NCBI GenBank assembly: GCA_963924555.1
Contig: OZ004591.1
Location: forward strand, 1,612,001-1,676,000
Length of the DNA: 64,000 bases
Source: Crambe crambe
Lineage: Eukaryota > Porifera > Demospongiae > Poecilosclerida > Crambeidae
Direction: 5' to 3'
The notes under the pieces are model-generated. The model did no database searches, was not told where the DNA came from, and worked only from the letters and a program-made list of their open reading frames with translations. Position numbers and translations under genes: made by a program. Positions 54,562 through 64,000 of the stretch are shown here, piece by piece (the stretch's first letter is position 1; each line of letters begins with the position of its first letter).

Positions 54562-57500
54562 TTATCCTGCAAATAAACAAACAAAACTTGAAGGGATAGA
54601 CTGTAACTCTGACAGAAAACTAGTCAGGCCAAGCAAGCCAACCTTTGTCTTTTCTTTCTTTGTGAAAACTTTCCATTTTTTCTTCCCTTTCTTTCCTTTG
54701 TTCCTGGTGAGTCTCTCCCACGTGTCTAGTTCTTCCTGGGAGGCAGGACGACCCCACATCACTTCCTCAAGAGCCTGGTGACAGAACTCAAACTGCTTCT
54801 GAGAGGACACAAGTCCTCCTCTGCATTCCCTCAAGCCTCGAATGATCTGCAGAGGAAGAAGATGGATAAAGTCATAATTTCTTTATATTAAAGAGAGGAG
54901 AAAAGGAAAAACCTTAAATGAGGAATAAATGGAATTACATTATGCTGATCTAAAGTGAGGCCACATCAAGATGCTCACCTAAGACATGGAATATATATAG
55001 CTATATATGAAGAGATATTGCCATTCTTGCAATCCATTTACAGTAGCTAGAGGCTTCTGCAAAAAGTTGACTTCAAGAACTTAATACATTCTCCAGCATT
55101 CCATACTTAGCTAGCTACGATTATAAAGAACAGACCTGGTCCAAGATATTAACATCTTGATTCCATTCTTCAGGGATCTGAGGTTCTCCAGTGGATGACA
55201 TTAGCTCGTAGGCCAAACAGATTGCACAAAAGCAACCTGCACGTCCAGTCCCCAGCTTACTGACCACTGTGACAGGCTGCATAAACATTTAACAGTCCAA
55301 TGAGATTGCAGTAGCTACTACTATAATTATACAGTACAGGCTGGGTAAATACTCTGCATACAAAGTCAATAGAATGTCTATGGACTCACAGATTTGGCAT
55401 ACTGTTGAGAGAATTTAGCTCTGAGAACATGTCTCACAAGTCCACTGATATCCCGCACACTTTCAACCGTACCTGTAAAAGAATGACCACAGTATACTAA
55501 TATCCTGCTATTTCTATCCATGAAAATTTCTATAAATAGGTGACCTGCTACTGGATAACATGCAGCTGCGGACATTATTACGAGCAAGCATTTGGCATTT
55601 GGCGTTATGAGCAAGCATTTGGCATTTGGTATTATGAGCAAGCATTTGGCATTTGGTATTTGGCATTACAAGCAAGCATTTGCAAGCATTGTGGAGCGAG
55701 TGTGCATGCTCAGTTTACCCAAGGTCTTCACAAAGAAACTGTGCAATGTTAGGACCTATATAATGTAGTAGAACTCTGGGCCTGAAATTCAATTGGGCCT
55801 TGGGAGATGCAAAATTCATGTCCTTAACTTGCAGTTCCTGTATACTATATATATTAAGGTGAGATCTGACTCAGCCAACTAGCTAACTTGCTGTTGATTT
55901 ACCGTATTGTGCCCAGTTGGTGTAGTGAAATAACTTGACCGTATCAGTATCATTGTCTGCCAGACTCTCCAGGGTCAAAGTGTAAACTATGAGGTGAGGA
56001 TTTGCACTGTTCACCTGTTCCCCCGTGGAACTCACAATCAGAGAATCTGCAAAATCAGAAAGCCGGCATCAAAACATATGACCAATCAGTAACTTCATAT
56101 GTGAACAGTGGCATTAGAAACCTCATTATGTAGATTCATGAACTGCAGATCTCATTGCCCCTTAATTTATTTTGTGATTGGCACAACCTGAGAATAATGC
56201 CCTAAATGAGTAGTCAGTCCAATATAGCTATATATATGGGCTTCATACGCCTTTGGGGAGCATAGCTAGCTATAGCACAACTCAGAAAAGCCTATCACCA
56301 TTTTCTAGGCATGTGGAATTATTGTCCCACTTTACAATCTTGTTACAAGTTGTCTATCTACAACCAGAGAATGTAGCTAGATTGCTCTGGTAAACTATAT
56401 ACCACTCTCATAACTCTGCAGTTACATAGCTACATGTGAAATTATCTCTTATCAATGTGAAAACGTACTATCTTGTCGCTGTCTATCGACTACCAGAGAA
56501 TAGGAATGACTCTCTCCCTCCTCAGGCCACCAAGCATCCACTTCATCCTCCTTGGTAAGAATGATGATCACACCCACTCGCTGCTCCCAAATCATTCTCC
56601 AGAAATCTCCACTGGTGCTAGGAATGGGGGCTTGGCTAACGATGAACTGCTTCGGAGAAGAGGAAGGACCAACATAACTGCAGAGGGACGATTGGAGTGC
56701 ATGAGTGGAACCTCCAATAAAGCATAAAAAATAATAGCTGCAACCAAGGGGCCAAGATTTGCATTCACCTGGCACCTTGATCATTCGCTATAACTGCTAC
56801 AACGTTCTCAATTCTTAACCAAATTTCTAGTTCAAGCATCAACAGAGAGCTAATTATCCACTCTCTCTGCTGGTGTTTGAAATTTGAAAAATTAAGGCAG
56901 TTATAGTGAATGATCAAGGTGCCAGGTGAATGCAAATAGACTCTAGATAAGGGACATCCTGAAATCTCTAAAAAGCTCATCAGATTTCTACATTAAATTT
57001 CAGTTGAAGTTGCAGACTTCTATTTTGGAATCTTGTTAGTAAATCACTTCATACTTCATAGCTAACTAGCTGTACCATTGTTCAACTTACTTGGCATTTA
57101 TGTAGTCTGAGCCCAGCTCATCTGGAACCAACTGGAGCTTTACTCGAGTGTGCGATGGAGGAAGTGGGGCCACTAAACGATTCTTGTGGTCATTGCAGTG
57201 CATTCTCCCTGCAGTGAAGTTGTGGTCTTTCCCTATCTCTGCAGATGTGATGGCCTCAAACCCACGATGGAGAAAGCCACCCATTTTGAGGACACCGACT
57301 CGCTTCTGGAGAGCTGTACTCTATAGTATTAATATCAGAGAATGCATGATGCAAAAAATTTACAATACAGGGAGGCCTTTTTTATTTTCCTAGGTACAGC
57401 TATGGTTTTGAAGACCATCTTTCAGAGTGAATAATGCAGTGTGGTGTAGCCAAGTCCTGACTATGTAAGTGTCCTTAATGAATTCAGAGGTGCAATAATA

Positions 57501-60500
57501 ATATAATCTTTTGTATTTCTACAAAGAGAGCATTAACAAGTAGTATAAAAAGAGCTAACAGTCTTTTTTTTTAAGGCTCCACCACAGCATCAGCTATAAT
57601 GTAGTGCATGACTCAGTCTCAGATTTCATGTGTAAAGGGTTCATGCTAGACGTCAACATTTTCACCACCAATGAACACATTCAGCGCACAAACTCTTTGA
57701 TGGAGCATGCAAGGGCAGAGTTTATTTTTCTTGCTATTAACTGGAATTTGGTCGGTCACTGCATCTATACTTTGAGACTCACCCACTGATCTTTGATAGA
57801 GTGTGGAGATCTAGACTGAGGCTTGGCCTTCCCATTAGAGCCATTGCTCTTCTGGTCTCCACCCTCGTGGACTGTATCAGTGATTCCTCCTATCCTCTCA
57901 ACCTTGTTCACAGTCTGCTTGGCAGCTGTCTTGCCAGAGGAGCCTGCATGAACTGGTGAAGAGGCCGGAGACGGGGAAGGGGTCCTGAATCGGCTTGGAG
58001 GACGTCGGTGAGAAGGAGGTTTAGGACGATCCCGAGTCATACTGTCGAGGCTAATTGTCCTTGGAATGGCCTGCATGTAATCATTCAAGGATACACTATA
58101 AGAGTCAGTTAGTCTTGACAGCATCAAATAAATGTATAACACCATCGAGGCATAAGTGTGACAGTTGTATTGGGCTTAGTGGAATGAGAGGTAACACTTG
58201 GGAACAGAAAACAGTGTTCTAAATACTATAAAGTAATAAATAAATTCGTGCTTACAATATTTATTTTCATTGCTTATAATTTAACAGCAAAACTTTTATA
58301 TCATTAATGGGACACAAGGGAATTTTATTCACACAATTATGAGTTCCACTATTACTTACATCTAGATCAATGCCATCTTTGATGCCACTAGAAATTATGC
58401 TGCTGGTGGTTTTATCAGTGCCTATGGAAACAGTAGTGGAAGAAACAGCTGCACTACCACCACCACCACCACCACCACCAGTAAATGCCAAGGAAGTCGC
58501 GTCATTCTGAGAAGTTAGAGCTGACGAGGTGGTGATTACAGGAGCAGGTGCTGGAGGATTTGCAGCAGGAACTGGAGTGGAAGAGGTGGTGCTACTCAGA
58601 GGAGGGGCAGAGGTAGTTGTGGGGACTTTCTTAGGAACTGATGCCAAAGAAGATGAAGTGGTGGGAACTTTCTTAGAAGCTGGTGCTGAAGATGGAGTGG
58701 AAGCTTTCGGTTTCTTAGAAGCTGGTGCTGAAGATGAAGTGATGGAAAAAACACTTTGTGGAGCATGAGCTGAAGAAGATTTTTGAGATGTAGCTATATT
58801 GGTAGCTGGTACCGAAGAAGTGATTTGAGGTGTATGCACTGAGGAGGATGTTACAGCTTGTGATGAAGAGGTGATAGATCTAGCACCCAGAGGAGCTTGC
58901 ACTGAGGAAATAGTGGGAGATGGTGTTGAAGTGACACTCACAGGATCGTGCATCAGAACTGCTGGATTTTCGCTGCTGGAGGCTAAAGTGGATTGTTTAG
59001 GTGAGTCTTCTTCATCTCGTCCATCACCTTCCTCATTTTCTACCACCATAGTTGGAGTCCTGAAAACGTCATGAGGAACATCCACTTCATCCATTCTACT
59101 TTCAACAAATGCTCCACCACCTCCATCCACTACGTCCCCTTCCTCCACAAGAGGCTGCAACTCTATCCCTCCTGGTGGAAGAGGCTACACAATAGGCACA
59201 AGCACCATAATCAGGGTTTCATCTAGGAATTTCACCTTGGGGGGGAAGCAGCCCACCACCATAGGCCACAGCAAGGCCCCCCCCCCCCCCCCCCCCCCGG
59301 GTGACCTCAGTAGTTATATCAATATTAACTTTTTGTAAGTATAGCTATATAAACCTTATGTGGGGGATTAAGCTGGAGCATTTGGGGGGGGGGGGGGAAG
59401 CTTCCCCCCCACCTCCCCCAGTAGATGAAACCCTGATAATTTACTTATTATATTTTGTAATAAACTTCGACACTTTGGGATCAGCCACTTTGTCCTTTGC
59501 AGAGAGGCTGTCCTTTTCTCGGAAGTTAAAAATGTGATTAATGTTATGGGAAAGGGGCCCAAAAGAGCATCCCTTGTTGGGAGGTTGTCCTTTTTCTTGG
59601 AGGGTCCTTTGTGGGGGGTTCCCCTTTAGCTAGCAATTATATGGTAGTCACCATATTATTAAAGTTAGTCATATCCTTTCTGCTGTAGCTATGTGGGGTA
59701 GCTAACAACTAAAACTTACCGATTTAGTGGCTTTACGTTTTTGGGTTTTAGATGCAACAGGTGTTCCATCATTGGACAAGGTTTCGTAATTAGCTACCGC
59801 TCCATCCTTACTCCTGGATAGCTTTCTCTTGATGTACTGAGAAATGGAACCTCTTCTTCTGCGTGTGCCTTTCGCGGCTTGCTGAGACTGACGAACTACC
59901 ATTGTCTGTGCTGTCTCTTTTGGTGCTGGCAGAGACTCCAATGCATCTAGAGTGTTGAACCTAATGAAGATAGCAATAATATTATATTATCTTCACACAG
60001 TAATCTCTTCACTACTTAAATAATCTCTCAAACAATAATTTTGAAAAGTGTTTCAATAGTTACCTAAAATCATAAACTACATTTACCAGCCTGATCAAAT
60101 CAGATCAACCCTAGGGTCCAAGGGTATCACTTAAAGGTCTAATTCTCTGAAAAATATCCAAAAAAATTTTCTGGGCTGAATTAATCTGGAAATGTACATT
60201 TTTAATGTATAACCATCTCTAAACGAATAATTACATATCCACCATGCACTTGAACTGATACAAATCAGGTGCCAGACACAGTGAAACCTGTCCATGTGAC
60301 TATCTCTGGGCCACCAAAAGGTGGTCTCTTAATGGAGGTGGTCTCTTTATAGAGTAGTACAAGCACTATTGGGACATAACCAAGTGGTCTTTAAAGAGAG
60401 GTGGTCTCTGAATAGGGTGGTCTCTTAATACAGGTTTCACTGTACCATCAAGGTCCAGTTGCTCCACACTTGCCTGAGTGACGGAGCTGTGGAAGTGAAC

Positions 60501-62374
60501 TGTTTGTCCTTCTTCTGGAGCATGATGGTATGGAAGCTCTGAGGTACCCACTTCTCCATCTCCAGCATGTTCCCAGACAGTGGGATGGGGGCATGGCCCT
60601 TAGCACCAGGAAGTGGGAGGGGCTGGCTACCAAGTGAACGAAGTACTTTCTCAGAACGCATAGTGTCCAATAACTGAAAAAATAAAACACAGCACCATAA
60701 TAATTATAGCAAATTTTGTGGATAAACAGACTTAGTCTGAATGTTACTTACAGTATTTCTTATACAATTAGCTACATCAATGCAAAAGTGCTCTATAATG
60801 AACTGACCTCAGAGACAGCTGGAGTTGTCATTCTTGTATCATGGAGGTCAAGGACTCGAAGGGTGTGGTTATGACGTCCCACCACCTCCCGACACCTCTC
60901 ACTGACCATATCACCACATGGATTCTATGTACCATCACATAAAGCATAAACCATCACTCCAACAAAGCTAGCAAATAATAATGTCACCACAGAGTAAATT
61001 AGCTATTGCGGGGTATTTTGGTGATTTTGCAAAAAATTGGTTGTTGATACAATCTGTCTTATGGTTTCTTGGATTTTATAGAATATACTAACCCCTGCCA
61101 AATAGAGTCCTTGAAGCGATGTGTTTTGTGAGAGAGCTGCCATTAGCATGCTTCCTCCCTCATCATAAATGTCATTTCCAGAGAGAGTGATTTTCTCAAG
61201 CGTGTCTGTTTGCCGGATCAACTCAGCCAACGAGGAAGCCCCTTCATTACTGATACAATTATCAGCCAAGCCAAGTGATAATAAGTCTGGGGGGGGGGGG
61301 GGGGGGGGGGGGAGTAAAAAATACTGTATAACTTTCAACATGGTTTCAAAACAATTATTTACGCTAAGAGAAGTTTGCACTAATTTTTAGATGTCAACAT
61401 GCTTTCAAAGTGATGAAAAAAATATAATAGCTACACTCTATCATGGACACAATCACTTCCTTCAAATTGATTGGGGACACGGAGTCATTCTTACTTGTGT
61501 TAGTCTGGAGTGCTTGAGCCAAATAGCCTGCGCCCAGACAAGTGATCTTGTTGCCACCTAGTCCTAAGGACTGCAAAGGAATACAAGAGACACTGGCTTC
61601 CTTTTCTTCTTCTTCTTCTTCTTCCTTTCCTCCCACGTGCATGCTCACTTGGGAGGGAGTGACCCCTAAGTCCAGCATTGGCCGCAGCTTGCCATGACGA
61701 ATCTGCTCAGTCAAACTTGACGTCTCAGCTAAATGAATAATTATTGTGTTATGATATAGTCGATTTGCATTCATTGATCATTTAAACTTTCTCATAGAGT
61801 AGTGGTTGATAAGCTCTCTGTTGGTGTACACATTTTAAACGTGAAATTTGGTCAAAGATTGAGAAAATTAGAGCAGATGATAATGATCAAGGTATCGAGT
61901 GAAAGTTAGTACAGTAGAACCCGATTCAGGGTCAATTTTAGCTAGTGTTGTGGAAATACTTGAAGATTGCATGGAGCAGGAAACTCACCAGCCTCTCATA
62001 TTATGGTAATACTGTACCTGCTCACTGCACTGCGCATGCATATGCCTAGCAAAGCTGCACTGTGCATGTGTATACTAGCAAGACTTGTCTTCCCACTAGT
62101 GCACAATTATTCACCTCATGCTAAGATGTTTGGTAATAAATAGCTGATGATCATCTCTCTGTTTACCTTGCTCCTCTGTCAATCTAGATGTCATGGGATT
62201 TGGTGTGCGTTGAACCTTGAGGGCGATTGCCAAATGTTCTGCTCCCTTATCAGTGATTCTGTTTCCTCCAAGAGCCAACCAGATCAGACCACTTGCTTGC
62301 ATGTTGGAGAGAAGGGCTAGTGCTAAGGCCTTGACACCTTCATCCCCAATGTGATTGCAACCAAGCTAGATAGG

Positions 62375-62416
<42 letters not shown>

Positions 62417-63276
62417 TTCATACCTAACCACAGATTCAGATTGAGTAGCTGACCAATAGTCTTCCACTTACTCCTAGCCATTGTAGGGCAGAGTTTGAAG
62501 CCAGCCCATTAGCAAGTGCCTCAGCTCCTGTGTGAAACACCCTGTTATTCCACAGCAACAACCCCTTGAGAGTTGAGTTGCTCTCCAGGGCTGAACCCAG
62601 TTCCTCTGCACCAATGTCACTGATGGAGTTATAGCTGAGATCCAGTGTCTTTAGCATCTTGTTCTGGGCCAATACCTTGGCTATACTTACTGCTCCATCA
62701 TCTCCAATTCCACATGCTGACACTCGCAAGTGGTGCAGAGATGTGGAAGAAGCCAGTAACTAGACAAAGATGAACCGAAAATAGCTAATTCTAGAAGACA
62801 CTGGATTTGATATTATTTAGCTCTGCAAAGGTATCAAAGCTGGAGACCTTGGTGGTTACTTACAAGTGCCAAGGACTTTGCTCCTTCATCTCCTATTGGA
62901 TTGCCCTGAGGGGTGGGGGCGGAGCTCGTACTCTAAGAACACAATATAATAAAATGGGTGGGGCTGAAAAGCTTTTGCACATTCTCCTATTCCTTCACTC
63001 ATTCTTACTTACCAATTCCAGCTTCCTTAGTCGTGAAGGAACCAGTCTGTTCTCGCATAGAGCTCTCACTACATGATGCAGCCCCTCAGAGTCTACATTA
63101 CAATGTCCAAGTTTCAGTCTTCTAAGGTTCGTGTTATTTCTTAGGCTTTTTGCCAAAGCACTTGCTCCTTCGTTACCAATCTGAATATCTTCATAGTCCA
63201 AAGATCTCAAGGTCGGGTCATTACGTTTGAGATCCTCAAAGTCTCTACGAAGCTGTTTGGTTTCTTTTGCGCCCAT
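54562..63276 (-). CDS. LRR protein fused to an inactive tyrosine phosphatase domain
   Basis: Exons in transcript order: 63276-63013, 62905-62864, 62759-62472, 62365-62167, 61728-61495, 61286-61093, 60924-60808, 60673-60474, 59960-59720, 59184-58360, 58070-57783, 57320-57091, 56677-56469, 56046-55903, 55472-55390, 55276-55136, 54846-54562. Phases agree across all 17; 1327 residues. Residues ~15-445 are about 11 ribonuclease-inhibitor-type LRRs (for example LDLSYNSISDIGAEEL). Residues ~450-970 are low-complexity, rich in Ser, Thr, Pro and Ala, with basic patches. Residues ~985-1265 are a PTP domain: KNRL, DYINAN, QAPIPSTSGDFWRMIWEQ, HYTNWAQYG, VVSKLGTGRAG, LRECRGGLVSSQKQFEF. Catalytic Cys becomes Ser, WPD becomes WAQ and KNRY becomes KNRL, so it should bind rather than hydrolyse. 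There is no signal peptide or NACHT. Intron 8 uses a GC donor. The last exon may instead splice at 54640 to a small exon ending at 54489. Confidence 0.82.
55575..55690. repeat. Short tandem repeat in LRR-PTP intron 14
   Basis: Imperfect copies of GAGCAAGCATTTGGCATTTGG with short internal duplications, non-coding. Confidence 0.8.
56757..56937. mobile_element. MITE with 41 bp terminal inverted repeats
   Basis: 181 bp bounded by ATTTGCATTCACCTGGCACC and its mirror, continuing for ~41 bp with one mismatch. It lies in intron 12 of the LRR-PTP gene. Relatives lie at 28920-29222, 38340-38460 and 61790-61910. Confidence 0.85.
59212..59435. mobile_element. Poly-G/C-bearing MITE, duplication ATAAT
   Basis: CAGGGTTTCATCTA ends as in 50854-51110, flanked by ATAAT at 59207-59211 and 59436-59440. 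It contains a C run (59275-59298) and a G run (59383-59397). It lies 27 bp from exon 10 of the LRR-PTP gene. Confidence 0.82.
60279..60442. mobile_element. MITE, CAGTGAAACCTG ends
   Basis: 164 bp with a perfect 12 bp terminal inverted repeat. It contains one copy of the ~80 bp unit that is amplified at 29999-30410. It lies in LRR-PTP intron 8, 31 bp from the exon 8 donor. Confidence 0.8.
62381..62413. repeat. (GA)n microsatellite
   Basis: A GA run of ~16 units in the short intron between LRR exons 3 and 4. Confidence 0.9.
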
Positions 63277-64000
63277 GATAAATAAGCTAATATCCGGAAT
63301 TAGTTTACGTGCACTAATATCCAAACTCAGTTTACGTGCCAATATCCGGACCTACAGAATTCTATGGAAACATGGTGCTTATAGATCATTGTCAGAAGAA
63401 TGAGGGAAGGGGAAGAAAAAAAAAAGAAAGAAAACTTTAGTGACAACTTAGCATGACTTAAAAGAACTTGATGTGTACACTAACTGCATATGAGGTTGAT
63501 TGGCATGTCACTATGCATCATAATTTATAAAAGTTAAAATAAAGTTAATGAGACAAGGATAAAGGAAGAAAAAAAAAAGTTCTCTAAAAATGGTTTCTTC
63601 ATTGTACTAAACAAACTGAGCATCTTCAGAAATGAAGTCGTCTGCACTGGGGCGATAACCATTATCTTGCTGCAAGAAAGAAAAATATAAATTTGGTTTG
63701 GACATGACTATCCACTTAGTGGATCATGTGATATAGTGTACTATGCATTCATGAAGTACCCCAAGGAATCTAAAAGACAACTTAGAGATTTCCAAGTTCT
63801 GTAAAAGAACATATTATTTCTTGAATCATTGAGGGAAACCACTGTATGACTGTGAAGTAAACATTAGTTACTGAGAGCAACCAAATTTAACAGCAGTAAT
63901 ATCTAGCTGGAATTTGACCCCTATTCCATAAGAGAACAGTTTAACTTGTAGGCATTCGGCACTGTTTAGCCTGAACCTTGAAGAGTTTGGTTCAATGTCA
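63277..64000. other. Region upstream of the LRR-PTP gene
   Basis: Apart from the probable terminal exon at 63607-63669, I see no coding signal. A near-duplicated ~30 bp stretch (63290-63350, GTTTACGTGC words) lies directly before the start codon. Confidence 0.5.
63607..63669 (-). CDS. Probable last exon of a gene extending beyond the window
   Basis: On the minus strand a TCTTGCAG-type acceptor is followed by 20 codons and a stop: QDNGYRPSADDFISEDAQFV. The composition is protein-like and the acceptor is good, but the upstream exons lie in unclear sequence or beyond the edge. I do not recognise the protein. Confidence 0.4.
   Translation of the reverse strand, partial: QDNGYRPSADDFISEDAQFV

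Noticed and set aside
58529-58768. Val/Gly/Glu-rich plus-strand frame
   Set aside because: Antisense of the low-complexity linker exon of the LRR-PTP gene.
60808-63276. NLR immune receptor
   Set aside because: The LRRs are of the NLR/ribonuclease-inhibitor type, but no NACHT, CARD, Death or other NLR domain is encoded; the protein instead continues into a PTP domain.

Overview
The window looks like nuclear DNA of an early-branching animal, most likely a sponge (demosponge). It is AT-rich, dense in the palindromic word TAGCTAGC, and carries introns with GT-AG borders. It holds animal-type genes: CHK1, copper type II monooxygenases, a metazoan beta-lactamase-like protein, ribonuclease-inhibitor-type LRRs and a PTP domain, together with a tandem family of GABA-B-like class C GPCRs. 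The organism call is an inference from gene content and composition; the species was not determined.

Layout. (1) 1-19600, plus strand: a tandem segmental duplication. Each unit carries two intronless GABA-B-like receptor genes, an A type followed closely by a B type (A1 5007-7295, B1 7509-9800, A2 14711-16999, B2 17266-19575). B1 is broken by two small indels and looks like a B-front/A-back recombinant. Unit 1 carries a 2.65 kb long-terminal-inverted-repeat transposon that unit 2 lacks; unit 2 carries a different 1.65 kb insertion. (2) 19700-32624, plus: a complete 14-exon CHK1 checkpoint kinase gene (483 aa by my exon joining) with a consensus E2F site just upstream and several transposons in its introns. 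(3) 33041-39319, plus, and about 40935-47292, minus: two convergent DOMON/copper type II monooxygenase genes (MOXD1/DBH-like) with matching exon structure and all copper ligands. (4) 48223-54319, minus: an 11-exon secreted serine beta-lactamase-like gene (531 aa) resembling LACTBL1, one exon of which is squeezed between two minisatellites. (5) 54562-63276, minus: 17 exons whose phases all agree and give one 1327-aa protein with N-terminal LRRs, a long disordered Ser/Pro/Ala-rich middle and a C-terminal tyrosine phosphatase domain whose catalytic Cys, WPD Asp and pTyr-loop Tyr are all replaced. This LRR-pseudophosphatase fusion is the most unusual gene here. (6) 63607-63669, minus: a likely last exon of a further gene that runs off the window.

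Repeats are abundant and mostly non-autonomous DNA transposons. They include a long-TIR element with a 7-8 bp target duplication, a Mutator-like element with a 9 bp duplication, and a group of MITEs with 5 bp duplications, several of which carry the long poly-G/poly-C runs that dot the window. I found no rRNA, tRNA, CRISPR or retroviral element. Exon coordinates were derived by hand from reading frame, splice consensus and paralogue or family alignment. No transcript or database support was available.
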